Shown here one piece after another: positions 37,609-48,408 of a DNA stretch of 64,000 bases (position 1 is its first letter; the number at the start of each line of letters is the position of its first letter). The position numbers and the translations under genes are program-made. The DNA comes from Paragemmobacter ruber (lineage in GTDB: Bacteria > Pseudomonadota > Alphaproteobacteria > Rhodobacterales > Rhodobacteraceae). The notes under the pieces were generated by a model. It did no database searches and was not told the DNA's origin. It saw nothing but the letters and a program-made list of their open reading frames with translations. Where the stretch lies: assembly GCF_009908315.1 (NCBI RefSeq), contig NZ_JAAATW010000003.1, positions 682,001 to 746,000 of the forward strand, written 5' to 3'.

Positions 37609-37833
37609 TCAATTGCCCCGGCGCTTGCGCCAGATTCCGAAAGTCACGACCAGCGCCCAGATGAACGCGGCGATGGCGGCGAGGTCGAAGAGAAAGGCAA
37701 AGCGGGTTTCCCAGCCCAGCCTTCCCCCGAGGAAGCTTGCGCCCATCCACAGGATCATGGTCCCCGCCAGCACGAAGGCGACGGTGCGCGCCTGCCGGGC
37801 TAGGGCCTTGTCCTGTTCGCTGGGCGCGGTCAT
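37609..37833 (-). CDS. DUF5337 small membrane protein of the nuo operon
   Basis: A protein of 74 residues from the ATG at 37833. Two hydrophobic helices ([20 protein letters not shown] and [20 protein letters not shown]) and a basic end. It matches the DUF5337 pattern, a Rhodobacterales protein found next to nuoF. No function is established. It is 8 bases downstream of the HHH protein gene and 10 bases upstream of nuoF. Confidence 0.8.
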   Translation of the reverse strand: MTAPSEQDKALARQARTVAFVLAGTMILWMGASFLGGRLGWETRFAFLFDLAAIAAFIWALVVTFGIWRKRRGN

Positions 37834-37841
37834 CCCTGACC

Positions 37842-38600
37842 TCAGTAGTCGTTCGTCTTGGCGCGACGGAGGAACTCTTCGATCCCCACCTCGCCGATCA
37901 GTTTCGCCTGCGCCACCCACTTGTCACGGGTCACGCGGCCCTTGAAGCCTTTCAGGTTGCCATCCATCCACGCCACCTCAGCCGCGCCCCAGGACGCGAT
38001 CTGATCGATGTGGAAGATGCCGTTCTCATTCAGCAACCGCTCCAGCGCGGGGCCGACGCCTTCGATCACCTTCAGGTCATCGGCCACACCTTTGCGAGCC
38101 GCCTTCAGCGCCTTGGGCTTTACCCCGCCTTCGGGCGCGGGCGCGGAGGTGGCCCTCGCCTTGGGTGCGGCCTTCGCCTTGGGTGCGGGCGCAGGGGCGG
38201 CGGGGGCTTCGGCCAGCGGGGCCGACGCCGCCACAGCAACCGGGGCGACGGGCGCCGGGGCCGCAGCGACCGGTTCGGATGTCACGACCGCCGCCATCAG
38301 CGGTGCGGCTTCGGCCACCGGCGCGGCGGGTACCGCAGCGGGCGCGGCCACAGATGCGGCCACTGGCGCGTCATGGCCATGGTCTGCCGCCACTTCGGGC
38401 TTTGGGATACGGTCCGCCGCGCCCCAGGGCATGCCCATCACAAGACCGGCCACCCCGGTGATGACGGCCGCAAAGAACCCCGAGGTCGTGTAGTCAAAGC
38501 CACCCACGACCTTGGCCACCACAAAGGCCAGCACCCCTCCCGCAGCGGCGATGATCCAGCCGTTGAGAGAAGGGGCATTCAGATTGTCGACTCGTTTCAT
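37842..38600 (-). CDS. Membrane-anchored protein with C-terminal helix-hairpin-helix domain, nuoE-linked
   Basis: A protein of 252 residues. Residues 13-55 form two membrane helices. Residues 65-160 are an Ala/Pro/Val linker of low complexity. The last 80 residues (DDLKVIEGVGPALERLLNEN, then FHIDQIASWGAAEVAWMD) are a helix-hairpin-helix module of the type fused to NuoE in some relatives. In DNA enzymes this fold binds DNA, but here the membrane anchor and position between nuoE and nuoF suggest a complex I accessory or assembly role. That is inference only. Confidence 0.8.
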   Translation of the reverse strand: MKRVDNLNAPSLNGWIIAAAGGVLAFVVAKVVGGFDYTTSGFFAAVITGVAGLVMGMPWGAADRIPKPEVAADHGHDAPVAASVAAPAAVPAAPVAEAAPLMAAVVTSEPVAAAPAPVAPVAVAASAPLAEAPAAPAPAPKAKAAPKARATSAPAPEGGVKPKALKAARKGVADDLKVIEGVGPALERLLNENGIFHIDQIASWGAAEVAWMDGNLKGFKGRVTRDKWVAQAKLIGEVGIEEFLRRAKTNDY

Positions 38601-38653
38601 GCGCGTATCCCTGTTTGCGGGGCGTCAGGTCCGCCCCTCCCTTCAGTGTTCCG

Positions 38654-39535
38654 TCATTCCTTGTCGGTCTTTTTGGCGCGCGGGGCGCGGGCAGGCTTGG
38701 CCGGGGCGTCGGCGGCTGCCTCTGCCTTGGCCTTGGTCGTGGTTTTCCGCGCGGGCGCGGGTTTGGCCGGCGCGTCAGCAGCGACAGCCGTCGCTGCCGC
38801 CTTCTTCGCCGGGGCGGCCTTGGCGGGCTTGCCCAGCCACGGCGTCAGGATCGGCACCTCGGTGCCGTCGATCCGCTTCACCGTATCGCCGATATCCACC
38901 GCAAGCTGTGCCGAGGCATTGAACTGCTTGCGCCCGCTTTCGAACTCTTTCAGCGTGGTCAGGCCCGACAGCGGCTCTGCCGCGTAACGGCCATTCTGCG
39001 GCCCCGGCACCGGCACCTCGCCCTTGGAGAAGCGCGCGATCAGATCGCGCAGCTTGTCGGCGGTCAGGTCTTCGTAATAATCCTTGCCGATCTGGGCCAT
39101 GGGCGCATTGGCGCAGGCGCCCATGCACTCCACCTCTTCCCACGAGAACTGGCCGTCCTTCGACAGGGTATGGGGCGCGGGCGCGATCAGTTCCTTGCAG
39201 ACCTTGATCAGGTCTTCCGCCCCGCAGATCATGCAGGATGTCGTGCCGCAGATCTGCACATGGGCGACAGAGCCCACGGGTTGCAGCTGGAACATGAAGT
39301 AGAAGGTCGCCACTTCCAGCGCACGGATATAGGCCATGCCCAGCATGTCGGCCACGGTCTCGATCGCTTTGCGGGTGAGCCAGCCTTCCTGTTCCTGCGC
39401 GCGCCACAGAAGCGGGATGATGGCCGAGGCTTGGCGGCCTTCGGGGTATTTCGAAATCTGCCCCTTCGCCCATTCCAGATTGGCGGGCGTGAAGGCGAAG
39501 CTGTCAGGCTGGACAGGATGCAGGCGGCGCAGCAT
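38654..39535 (-). CDS. nuoE: NADH-quinone oxidoreductase subunit E, with basic C-terminal tail
   Basis: A protein of 293 residues, against about 166 in E. coli. The thioredoxin-like [2Fe-2S] core has [13 protein letters not shown] and [10 protein letters not shown] (residues 95-140). The region after about residue 235 is a Lys/Ala/Pro-rich tail ([20 protein letters not shown]), positively charged and disordered. Its stop overlaps the nuoE-nuoD junction by one base. Confidence 0.95.
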   Translation of the reverse strand: MLRRLHPVQPDSFAFTPANLEWAKGQISKYPEGRQASAIIPLLWRAQEQEGWLTRKAIETVADMLGMAYIRALEVATFYFMFQLQPVGSVAHVQICGTTSCMICGAEDLIKVCKELIAPAPHTLSKDGQFSWEEVECMGACANAPMAQIGKDYYEDLTADKLRDLIARFSKGEVPVPGPQNGRYAAEPLSGLTTLKEFESGRKQFNASAQLAVDIGDTVKRIDGTEVPILTPWLGKPAKAAPAKKAAATAVAADAPAKPAPARKTTTKAKAEAAADAPAKPARAPRAKKTDKE

Positions 39536-40743
39536 TAGCGGTCGATCTCCCCGAACACGACATCCATCGTGCCGATGATGGCGGACACGTCGGCAAGCTG
39601 GTGGCCCTTGCAGATGTAATCCATGGATTGAAGGTGCAGATATCCCGGCGCGCGGATCTTGGCGCGATAGGGTTTGTTGGTGCCATCGGCGACAAGGTAG
39701 ACGCCGAATTCGCCCTTCGGCGCCTCGACCGCGGCATAAACCTCGCCCGCGGGGACGTGGAAGCCTTCGGTATAGAGCTTGAAGTGATGGATCAGCGCCT
39801 CCATCGAGGTCTTCATCTCGCCCCGCTTGGGCGGCGTGATCTTGCCCCGCGCCAGCACATCGCCTTTTTCCACCCGCAGCTTGGCGATCGCCTGCCGGAT
39901 GATGCTGGTCGACTCGCGCATTTCGGCCATCCGGCAGAGATAGCGATCATAGCAATCGCCGTTCTTGCCGACGGGGATCTTGAAGTCGAACTCGTCATAG
40001 CATTCGTAGGGCTGCGCGCGGCGCAAATCCCACGCCAGACCAGATCCGCGCACCATCACGCCAGAATAGCCCCAGTTCTGGATATCCTCTTCCGTGACGA
40101 TCCCGATATCGGCGTTGCGCTGCTTGAAGATGCGGTTTTCCGTGAGCAGTGTGTCGATGTCGTCCAGCACCTTGGGGAACCGCTCGGCCCAGGCGTCGAT
40201 GTCATCCAAGAGCGCGGGCGGCAGGTCCTGATGCACGCCGCCGGGCCGGAAATAGGCCGCGTGCAGGCGCGCGCCGCAGGCACGCTCGTAAAAGATCATC
40301 AGCTGTTCGCGTTCTTCGAACCCCCAGAGCGGGGGCGTCAGCGCGCCTACGTCCATCGCCTGCGTGGTCACGTTCAGAAGGTGGTTCAGCACACGGCCAA
40401 TCTCGGAAAACAGCACCCGGATCAGGCTGGCGCGACGCGGCACGACCGTGCCGGTCAGCCGCTCGATCGCCAAGCACCAGGCATGTTCCTGGTTCATCGG
40501 GGCCACGTAATCCAGCCGGTCGAAATAGGGCAGGTTCTGCAGGTAGGTCCGGCTTTCCATCAGCTTTTCGGTGCCGCGATGCAAAAGCCCGATATGGGGA
40601 TCGCAGCGCTCCACGATCTCGCCATCCAGTTCCAGCACGAGACGCAGCACACCATGCGCCGCCGGGTGCTGCGGCCCGAAGTTGATGTTGAAATTGCGGA
40701 TCTTCTGTTCGCCCGTCAGCGCGTCGTCAAAGCTGCCGTCCAT
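39535..40743 (-). CDS. nuoD: NADH-quinone oxidoreductase subunit D
   Basis: A protein of 402 residues counted from the second of two adjacent ATGs (40743; AGGTGAG upstream; a longer start at 40758 is less likely). [20 protein letters not shown] contains the quinone-site His, and the chain ends in VFGEIDR, the standard NuoD C-terminus. Together with NuoB it forms the quinone pocket. It begins 54 bases after nuoC. Confidence 0.97.
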   Translation of the reverse strand: MDGSFDDALTGEQKIRNFNINFGPQHPAAHGVLRLVLELDGEIVERCDPHIGLLHRGTEKLMESRTYLQNLPYFDRLDYVAPMNQEHAWCLAIERLTGTVVPRRASLIRVLFSEIGRVLNHLLNVTTQAMDVGALTPPLWGFEEREQLMIFYERACGARLHAAYFRPGGVHQDLPPALLDDIDAWAERFPKVLDDIDTLLTENRIFKQRNADIGIVTEEDIQNWGYSGVMVRGSGLAWDLRRAQPYECYDEFDFKIPVGKNGDCYDRYLCRMAEMRESTSIIRQAIAKLRVEKGDVLARGKITPPKRGEMKTSMEALIHHFKLYTEGFHVPAGEVYAAVEAPKGEFGVYLVADGTNKPYRAKIRAPGYLHLQSMDYICKGHQLADVSAIIGTMDVVFGEIDR

Positions 40744-40797
40744 CATCTCACCTCGCATCGCGTGCAGCCCCGCCCGTCACCGGATGGGGATGTGCCC

Positions 40798-41397
40798 TCA
40801 GGCCTTCTTCTCGTCGCCGGGAAGGATGTATTCAGCCCCTTCCCACGGGCTCATGAAATCGAACTGGCGGTATTCCTGCACCAGCTTGACCGGCTCATAG
40901 ACCACGCGCTTCTGCGCCTCGTCATAGCGGACCTCGGTATAGCCCGTGGTGGGGAAATCCTTGCGCAGCGGAAAGCCCCGGAAGCCGTAATCCGTCAGGA
41001 TGCGCCGCAGGTCGGGGTGGCCCGAGAAGAGGATGCCGAACATGTCGAACACCTCGCGTTCGAACCAGTTGGCGGAGGGGTGGATCGCCGTCAGCGACGG
41101 CACCATTTCCTCTTCCCCGATGGCGATCTTCACGCGGATGCGGTGGTTCTGGTACATCGACAGGAAGTGATAGACCACGTCGAAACGCTCTGCCCGGTCC
41201 GGGTGATCCACCGCCGTGATGTCCACCAGGCTGCTGAAGCGGCAGGCGCTGTCGGCGCGCAGGAATTCCACCAGCGCCTCCAGACGTTCCGGCACCGCGA
41301 CCAGCGTCAACTCACCGAAGGCGACGGTGGCGGATTGCACCGCATCGGCCTGTTTCAGCGCGATATGGGCGCCAAGTTCCTGCAAGGCTTCCGACAT
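40798..41397 (-). CDS. nuoC: NADH-quinone oxidoreductase subunit C
   Basis: A protein of 199 residues. The family signature ERE[VAI]FDMFGI is present as [20 protein letters not shown], and the C-terminal FPLRKDFP follows. It belongs to the 30-kDa subunit of the peripheral arm. nuoC and nuoD are separate genes, not fused as in E. coli. Confidence 0.97.
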   Translation of the reverse strand: MSEALQELGAHIALKQADAVQSATVAFGELTLVAVPERLEALVEFLRADSACRFSSLVDITAVDHPDRAERFDVVYHFLSMYQNHRIRVKIAIGEEEMVPSLTAIHPSANWFEREVFDMFGILFSGHPDLRRILTDYGFRGFPLRKDFPTTGYTEVRYDEAQKRVVYEPVKLVQEYRQFDFMSPWEGAEYILPGDEKKA

Positions 41398-41408
41398 GGC
41401 CCCCTCCC

Positions 41409-42298
<890 letters not shown>

Positions 42299-42632
42299 GA
42301 GGCGCTCCTTCGGCTGGCGACATGCGAGCTGCTGGCCACTGGCGGGCCGCTTGTTCTCTGCGGATCGTTTACCCCGCCCCCCGGCCTTGGTCAACCAATG
42401 GCAGGGCCTAAAGTCGGGCCTGCGACAAGGGGATGCGCCCCCCTGACCGGCCTTGTATGCAACGGCACACGATCCGCACCGCCGGTTCGCGCCGCATCGC
42501 GGCATGTGATTTCGGATCGACGCCTGTCCCGCCACCCGTGCAACCGGCACCATGGTGCCGAATCTGCGCATCGCTCTGGCATCCGCCACGGGCTTGCGCT
42601 TCACTGCGCTGGCCACAACCGGAGTGACCGCC
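42299..42632. other. Divergent promoter region between nuoA and creA
   Basis: No gene seen in these 334 bases. They must carry the nuo promoter and that of creA. A reading on the minus strand gives TTGACC (42394-42389), a 17-base spacer and TAAACG (42371-42366) as a candidate nuo promoter with a leader of about 60 bases. No clear FNR- or RegA-type site could be picked out by eye. Confidence 0.5.
42366..42394 (-). promoter_or_regulatory. Predicted promoter of the nuo operon
   Basis: TTGACC, 17 bases, TAAACG on the minus strand, 68 bases before the nuoA GTG. The -35 matches consensus at 5 of 6 positions; the -10 is weak, as is common at high G+C. Motif match only. Confidence 0.4.
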
Positions 42633-43121
42633 ATGACCGCCCTGCCCCGATCAGACGCCAGACCCGTGACAGCGGCGCTGCTTGCGCTCTGCCTTCTCTC
42701 AGCGCCGGCCTTGGCCGAAGAAGTCGGCACCGTGGGCGTGGACTGGATCGGCAACGACATTCTGATCGAAGCGCTGCCCGATCCCGACGTGCCGGGCGTC
42801 ACCTGCCATCTGGCCTATTTCGAACGCTCCACGCTGGACCGGCTGGTGCAAGGCAACTGGTTCGAGGACCCGTCCAATTCCTCCATCGCCTGCCGCCAGA
42901 CCGGGCCGATCACGCTGGGCGACGTCGCGCGCGGATCCGAAGGCGAAGAGATCTTCTCCGAACGCCAGTCGCTGCTGCTCAAGACCCTGTCGATCACCCG
43001 CATCTATGACGAGGCGAACAACACGCTGATCTACCTCGCCCATGCCCGCGAGGTGACCGAAGGGTCCGCCAAAATGTCGATCTCGACCGTGCCGCTCTGG
43101 CAGGCCGCCCCGGCCCCCTAG
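42633..43121 (+). CDS. creA: CreA family exported protein
   Basis: A protein of 162 residues. Signal peptide ending AEEVG with the ALA cleavage pattern. The mature chain has the CreA blocks [32 protein letters not shown] and CRQTGPI. CreA is a small periplasmic protein of uncertain function; despite the name it is not a carbon regulator. The start at 42633 is chosen as the first giving a proper signal peptide. Confidence 0.9.
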   Translation: MTALPRSDARPVTAALLALCLLSAPALAEEVGTVGVDWIGNDILIEALPDPDVPGVTCHLAYFERSTLDRLVQGNWFEDPSNSSIACRQTGPITLGDVARGSEGEEIFSERQSLLLKTLSITRIYDEANNTLIYLAHAREVTEGSAKMSISTVPLWQAAPAP

Positions 43122-43125
43122 CGCG

Positions 43126-43228
43126 CAGAATTTTCCACGAAAATTCTGTCCCTGGCGATTTTTCTCCGAAAAATCGCGATCCTTCGCAGAAAGATCGACG
43201 CGAAGAATTTCCCGTGGAAATTCTTCGC
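43126..43228. repeat. Array of four hairpins between convergent genes (array 2)
   Basis: CAGAATTTTC/GAAAATTCTG (43126-43148), GCGATTTTTC/GAAAAATCGC (43155-43177), GATCCTTC/GAAAGATC (43178-43196, one mismatch) and GCGAAGAATTTCC/GGAAATTCTTCGC (43200-43228): four stems with 3-base loops. The first three have tip TTC-NNN-GAA, and the third hairpin shares TCCTTCGCAGAA with array 1 at 18958-19059. Same position type: between two convergent genes, filling almost the entire gap. Confidence 0.85.
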
Positions 43229-43231
43229 CCC

Positions 43232-44461
43232 TCAGTCGGCCAGAGGCACCGCCGCGTCGGCCTCTTCGCCCGCCTGCTGCACGGCCAGCACCTCGGCCCG
43301 GATGATGCGCGCGATCAGCGCGCAATCCTCGGGCGTGAATGTCAGCGGCACCCGCATGTCGATCAGACCGGCAAGCAGCCGGTCGGTCTGCGGCAGGGGC
43401 GTGGGGTTGGCATAACGCCAATGGTCATAGCGGCTGGTAAAGGCCACAGGGTCGGGCGCGCCGAACCACTTCAACTCCACCCCGCGCGCGGCGCAGCGCG
43501 CGATCAGCGCGCGGATACGGCCTGCGGACCAGTCAGGCAGCAGGAACTGGAACGACGAGCCTACATAAACCTCATGCGCGGGTCGCGGGATCAGGCGCAG
43601 CGCGGGCGTGTCCGCTAGCCCTGTCTCCAACGCACGGTACAGTGCGCCCCAGCGCGCCACGCGGTCGGCCAGCAGCCGCAATTGCGGGCGCAGGATCGCC
43701 GCGCGCAGATTGTCCATCCGGCCCGAGATGTTGGGCGTGTCCAGCCGGATGCCATCGAACGCCTCGGGCGGGGGCGCGGCGCGGTGGCGGGCATAGAGCA
43801 TGTAGGACCCCGACAGCAGCACCGCCCTTGCGGCAACCTGTGCGTCATCGGTGATGATGAAGCCGCCCTCGCCGGAATTCACATGTTTGTAGGTCTGCAT
43901 CGAATAGCAGCCCACCCGTCCGTGCCGCCCCGAGGGCACACCGCGCCAGGTGGCGCCCATCGTATGGGCGCAATCCTCGATCACCGCGACATCCAGCCGG
44001 TCGCACAGCGCCATCAGCGCCTCCATGTCGCACACATGCCCGCGCATGTGCGACAGGAGCAGCACCCGCGCGCCGCTGGCCTGCGCCTGCACCTCCAGAT
44101 GCGCAAGGTCGATGGTCAGATCTTCCGTCACCTCCACAAATACTGGCCGCGCCCCGACCGAGGCGATGGCGCCCGGGACCGGCGCAAGGGTAAAGGCGTT
44201 GGACAGAACAGGATCACCCGGCCCCACCCCCACAGCGCGCAGCGCGCAGGCCATGGCATAGCCGCCCGAGGCCACGGCAAGGCAATAGCGCGCCCCGGTC
44301 AGGGCGGCGAATTCCTCTTCCAAAAGGGCCGTCTCTGCCACCTCGCCCGGTGCGGTGTTGTAACGGTGCAGCCGCCCGTGGCGCAGAACGGCGAGCGCGG
44401 CCTCGATCCCGTCTTCGGGGATCGGTTCCTGCTGGGTGAAACTTCCCTCGAACCGTTCCAT
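43232..44461 (-). CDS. DegT/DnrJ/EryC1/StrS-family PLP-dependent aminotransferase
   Basis: A protein of 409 residues. It is an aspartate-aminotransferase-fold enzyme with the family motifs: the pyridine-stacking region ASGGYAMACAL, VIEDCAHTMGATWRG with the PLP Asp, and the Schiff-base Lys in SMQTYKHVNSGEGGF. DegT enzymes usually make amino sugars for surface glycans or antibiotics; here no sugar cluster is nearby, so the substrate is open. It overlaps gph by one base (TGATG), the start codon sharing the stop. Confidence 0.88.
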   Translation of the reverse strand: MERFEGSFTQQEPIPEDGIEAALAVLRHGRLHRYNTAPGEVAETALLEEEFAALTGARYCLAVASGGYAMACALRAVGVGPGDPVLSNAFTLAPVPGAIASVGARPVFVEVTEDLTIDLAHLEVQAQASGARVLLLSHMRGHVCDMEALMALCDRLDVAVIEDCAHTMGATWRGVPSGRHGRVGCYSMQTYKHVNSGEGGFIITDDAQVAARAVLLSGSYMLYARHRAAPPPEAFDGIRLDTPNISGRMDNLRAAILRPQLRLLADRVARWGALYRALETGLADTPALRLIPRPAHEVYVGSSFQFLLPDWSAGRIRALIARCAARGVELKWFGAPDPVAFTSRYDHWRYANPTPLPQTDRLLAGLIDMRVPLTFTPEDCALIARIIRAEVLAVQQAGEEADAAVPLAD

Positions 44462-45120
44462 CAGCGCACCAGCCTTTCCGCAAGTTCCGGCAGATGGTCG
44501 AAATGATCCAGCAGGGCGTCGGGTTCAAGGCGCGCGATGTCGCGCCCCTCGGGCCCGAAGGTGACAAGCGCAACCGGAACGCCCGCCGCGCGGGCGGTCT
44601 TGCGGTCGGTGTCGGTATCGCCCACCAGCATGGACCGCGGCACCCGGCCCCCGGCCCGTTCGACCGAGGCCGCATAGGGTGCCACGTCCGGCTTGCGCGT
44701 GGGCAGCGTATCCGCCCCGATCAGCGCATCGAACAGGCCCCGCACCCCAAGGCGGGTGACCAGCGTCTGCGCCAGACCTTCCGGCTTGTTGGTGCAGATC
44801 GCGGTGGCAAAGCCCGCTGCCCGCAGGGCCTCCACCGCCTGCACCGCGCCGGGATAGAGACGGGTATGGGTGTCGATGCCGTCGGCATAGGCCGCCAGCA
44901 GGCGGGGATATTGGGCATCCACATCGGCCTCGGACAATGCGCCCAGCCGCGAAAAGCCCAGCCGCAGCATGGCCCGGCCGCCGTGAAAAGCTGTCAGCGC
45001 ATCGGCGGGGGTCAGCAGGTCGCCATGGCCCAGATCGCGGAAGCAGGCATTGGCGGCGGCCAGAAGATCGGCCGAGGTATCGGCCAGCGTGCCATCCAGA
45101 TCGAAAACCACCGTGCGCAT
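44461..45120 (-). CDS. gph: Phosphoglycolate phosphatase (HAD superfamily)
   Basis: A protein of 219 residues. HAD motif I VFDLDGTLADT, motif II in AICTNKPEG, motif III Lys in RKPDVAPYAAS, motif IV VGDTDTDRKTA. It is typical Gph/PgpP. It removes phosphate from 2-phosphoglycolate. The start at 45120 (MRTVVFDLDG) follows the family pattern, rather than the ATG 9 bases upstream. Confidence 0.88.
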   Translation of the reverse strand: MRTVVFDLDGTLADTSADLLAAANACFRDLGHGDLLTPADALTAFHGGRAMLRLGFSRLGALSEADVDAQYPRLLAAYADGIDTHTRLYPGAVQAVEALRAAGFATAICTNKPEGLAQTLVTRLGVRGLFDALIGADTLPTRKPDVAPYAASVERAGGRVPRSMLVGDTDTDRKTARAAGVPVALVTFGPEGRDIARLEPDALLDHFDHLPELAERLVR

Positions 45121-45216
45121 CGCCTGCAATACCCCGAAATCTCATGTGAAGCGGGCAAGGCTTGCGGCCCGCCTTAATGGGGGTAAAACGGGCGCAACAC
45201 AAAGGAAAGGGGCAGT

Positions 45217-46572
45217 ATGCCGGTCTCGCTCATCATTCTGGCCGCGGGCCAAGGCACGCGGATGAATTCCGACCTGCCCAAGGTGCTGCACAAGGTGGGG
45301 GCCGCGCCGCTTCTGCATCATGCCATGCAGGCGGGCCGCGCGCTGGAGCCGGAGGTGACGATCGTCGTCACCGGCCACGGGGCCGAGGCCGTGGCCAAGG
45401 CCGCCCGCGCCTTTGACGAAGACGCGCAGACCGTCCTGCAGAAAGAACAGAAAGGCACCGCCCATGCGGTGCTGCAGGCCGCACCGCTGTTGCAGGGCGT
45501 GGCGGGGGATGCGCTTGTCCTTTATGGCGACACGCCCTTCATCCGCGCCGAGACGCTGGCCGCGATGCTGGCGGCGCGCAAGCGCCATGCGGTGGTGGTG
45601 CTGGGCTTCCATGCCGCCGATCCGGGCCGCTACGGCCGCCTGATCGCCACGGGCGAGGATCTGGAACGCATCGTCGAATGGAAGGACGCCTCGCCCGAGG
45701 AACGGGCGGTAACCCTCTGCAATTCGGGGGTTCTTTGCGCCGATGCGGCCACACTGATGCGGCTGTGCGCGGCAGTGGGCAATGCCAATGCGGCGGGGGA
45801 GTATTACCTGCCCGACGTGGTGGCGCTGGCGCGGGCCGAGGGGCTGTCGGCCGGTGTGATCCTGTGCGACGAGGCCGAAACACTGGGCGTGAACACGCGG
45901 GCGGAACTCGCCGGGGCCGAGGCGGCCTTTCAGGCGCGCGCGCGGGCCGAGGCCTTGGCAAATGGCATCACCCTGACCGCACCCGAGACGGTGTTCTTCG
46001 CGCTGGATACGGTCGTGGGGCGGGATGCGATCATCGGGCCGAACGTCATCTTCGGCCCCGGTGTCACGATGGAAAGCGGGGCCGAGGTGAAGGGGTTCTG
46101 CCATCTGGAAGGCTGCCATATCAGCCGGGGCGCGCAGGTGGGCCCCTTCGCCCGCCTGCGCCCGGGCGCCGAACTGGCCGAAGATGTGCATGTCGGCAAT
46201 TTCGTGGAAATCAAGAACGCCATCCTCGATGAAGGCGTGAAGGTGGGCCACCTGACCTATCTCGGCGATGCCCATGTGGGCGAGCATACAAATATCGGCG
46301 CAGGCACCGTTACCTGCAACTATGACGGCGTGATGAAGCACCGCACCGTGATCGGCAAACGCGCCTTCATCGGGTCGGACACGATGCTGGTGGCGCCCGT
46401 CACGGTGGGCGATGGCGCGCTGACGGGATCGGGGTCGGTGATCACCGAGGATGTGCCGCCGGAGGCTGTGGCCATCGGCCGGGCCAAACAGGTGAACAAA
46501 CCGGGGCTGGCGACCAAATTGTTCGAAAAGTTAAAATCCATCAAGGCAAACAAGGCCAAGGGGCAGGAATAA
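45217..46572 (+). CDS. glmU: Bifunctional N-acetylglucosamine-1-phosphate uridyltransferase / glucosamine-1-phosphate acetyltransferase
   Basis: A protein of 451 residues. The pyrophosphorylase loop LAAGQGTRMNSDLPKVLHKV is at the N-terminus; the C-terminal half is a left-handed beta-helix of hexapeptide repeats (ITLTAPETVF to VGDGALTGSGSVI). It makes UDP-GlcNAc for peptidoglycan and lipopolysaccharide. An AAGGAAAGGGG ribosome binding site precedes it. Its stop shares a base with the glmS start. Confidence 0.97.
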   Translation: MPVSLIILAAGQGTRMNSDLPKVLHKVGAAPLLHHAMQAGRALEPEVTIVVTGHGAEAVAKAARAFDEDAQTVLQKEQKGTAHAVLQAAPLLQGVAGDALVLYGDTPFIRAETLAAMLAARKRHAVVVLGFHAADPGRYGRLIATGEDLERIVEWKDASPEERAVTLCNSGVLCADAATLMRLCAAVGNANAAGEYYLPDVVALARAEGLSAGVILCDEAETLGVNTRAELAGAEAAFQARARAEALANGITLTAPETVFFALDTVVGRDAIIGPNVIFGPGVTMESGAEVKGFCHLEGCHISRGAQVGPFARLRPGAELAEDVHVGNFVEIKNAILDEGVKVGHLTYLGDAHVGEHTNIGAGTVTCNYDGVMKHRTVIGKRAFIGSDTMLVAPVTVGDGALTGSGSVITEDVPPEAVAIGRAKQVNKPGLATKLFEKLKSIKANKAKGQE

Positions 46573-48395
46573 TGTGCGGAATTGTAGGGGTCTTGGGAAA
46601 TCACGAAGCGGCGCCCTTGCTGGTGGAGGCGCTGAAACGGCTGGAGTATCGCGGCTATGACAGCGCCGGGATCGCCACGGTGAATGGCGGACGGCTGGAC
46701 CGCCGCCGCGCGGTCGGAAAGCTGGTGAACCTGTCGGATCTTCTGGTGCATGAGCCGCTCGCCGGGAAGGCGGGCATCGGACATACCCGCTGGGCCACAC
46801 ATGGGGCGGCAACGGTTACCAATGCCCATCCCCACCGTGCGGGGCCGGTGGCAGTGGTCCATAACGGGATCATCGAGAACTTCCGCGAGCTGCGCGAGGA
46901 ACTGGCGGCGGCGGGCTATGTGCAGGAAAGCCAGACGGACACCGAAACTATCGCCCTGCTGGCGCAGATGCACATGGCGCGCGGGATGACCCCGGTCGAG
47001 GCCGCGCGCGAGACGTTGAAGCGGCTGCACGGGGCCTTTGCGCTGTGCTTCCTGTTCGATGGCGAGGATGACCTGATGATCGCCGCCCGCAAGGGCAGCC
47101 CGCTGGCCATAGGCCATGGCAAGGGCGAGATGTTCGTGGGATCGGATGCCATCGCGCTGGCGCCCATGACCGACCGGATCACCTATCTGGAAGAGGGCGA
47201 CTGGGCCGTAATCACCCGCGCAGGGGCCGAGATTTTCGATGCCGCCGACCGCCGCGCCAACCGTGCCGAGACGCGCATCCAGATTGATCAGGCCCGGGTG
47301 GAGAAGGCGGGCTACAAGCATTTCATGGCGAAGGAGATCGCCGAACAGCCCGTGGTGATCGCGGACGCGCTGAAGCATTATACCGGCGGCGGCGTGAACC
47401 CCGCCCTGCATCTGCCTGAAGGCGTTGACTTTTCCGGCGTGGACCGGATCACGATGGTGGCCTGCGGCACGGCGTCATTCGCCTGCCATGTTGCGAAATA
47501 CTGGTTCGAACAGATCGCGGGGCTGCCTGCGGAAATCGACATCGCGTCCGAATTCCGCTATCGCGAACCGCCCCTGTCGGACAAATCCTGGGCGATCTTT
47601 GTCAGCCAATCGGGGGAGACGGCGGATACCCTTGCCGCGCTGCGCTATGCCAAGGAGCGGGTGGCGAAGGTCGTGTCGGTGGTGAATGTGCCGACATCGT
47701 CGATCGCGCGGGAAAGCGACCTGAGCCTGCCCATTCTGGCGGGGGTGGAGGTGGGGGTCGCTTCAACCAAGGCCTTCACCTGCCAGCTGACGGTGCTGGC
47801 GCTGCTGGCGATCAAGGCAGGGCTCGACCGGGGGCGGCTGGATGCGGAGGCGGCGCGGGAACTGCTGGGCGCCTTGCGCAATCTGCCGGGCCTGATGAAC
47901 CACGCGCTGGCGCTGTCGGCCCCCATCGCGGCGATTGCCGAGGAACTGGCCGAGGCGCAGGATGTGCTGTTCCTCGGGCGTGGGGCGATGTATCCGCTGG
48001 CGCTGGAAGGGGCACTGAAACTGAAGGAAATCAGTTACATACATGCCGAAGGCTATGCGTCGGGCGAGTTGAAGCATGGCCCCATCGCGCTGATTGACGC
48101 GCGCGTGCCGGTGATCGTGCTGGCCCCGCGCGACGGGCTGTTCGACAAGACCGTGTCGAACATGCAGGAGGTGATGGCGCGGCATGGCAAGGTGCTGCTG
48201 ATCTCGGACGCGGCGGGGGTGGCCGAGGCGGGTGCGGGGACCTGGCGGACGTTGACCCTGCCCGAGGTGCCGGCGGCCTTTGCCCCGATCCTTTATGCCG
48301 TTCCGGCGCAGCTTCTGGCCTATCACACGGCGATCGCGAAGGGCACGGATGTGGACCAGCCGCGCAATCTGGCGAAATCGGTGACCGTCGAATGA
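46572..48395 (+). CDS. glmS: Glucosamine--fructose-6-phosphate aminotransferase (isomerizing)
   Basis: A protein of 607 residues. Catalytic Cys as residue 2 in MCGIVGVLGN; Ntn glutaminase domain with GHTRWATHG; two SIS domains (VACGTASFACHVAKYW, FVSQSGETADTLAAL). C-terminus ends DQPRNLAKSVTVE, the hallmark of GlmS. It supplies glucosamine-6-phosphate to the same pathway as GlmU. The 1-base overlap with glmU implies co-translation. Confidence 0.98.
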   Translation: MCGIVGVLGNHEAAPLLVEALKRLEYRGYDSAGIATVNGGRLDRRRAVGKLVNLSDLLVHEPLAGKAGIGHTRWATHGAATVTNAHPHRAGPVAVVHNGIIENFRELREELAAAGYVQESQTDTETIALLAQMHMARGMTPVEAARETLKRLHGAFALCFLFDGEDDLMIAARKGSPLAIGHGKGEMFVGSDAIALAPMTDRITYLEEGDWAVITRAGAEIFDAADRRANRAETRIQIDQARVEKAGYKHFMAKEIAEQPVVIADALKHYTGGGVNPALHLPEGVDFSGVDRITMVACGTASFACHVAKYWFEQIAGLPAEIDIASEFRYREPPLSDKSWAIFVSQSGETADTLAALRYAKERVAKVVSVVNVPTSSIARESDLSLPILAGVEVGVASTKAFTCQLTVLALLAIKAGLDRGRLDAEAARELLGALRNLPGLMNHALALSAPIAAIAEELAEAQDVLFLGRGAMYPLALEGALKLKEISYIHAEGYASGELKHGPIALIDARVPVIVLAPRDGLFDKTVSNMQEVMARHGKVLLISDAAGVAEAGAGTWRTLTLPEVPAAFAPILYAVPAQLLAYHTAIAKGTDVDQPRNLAKSVTVE

Positions 48396-48408
48396 AAAAG
48401 GCGGTGGA

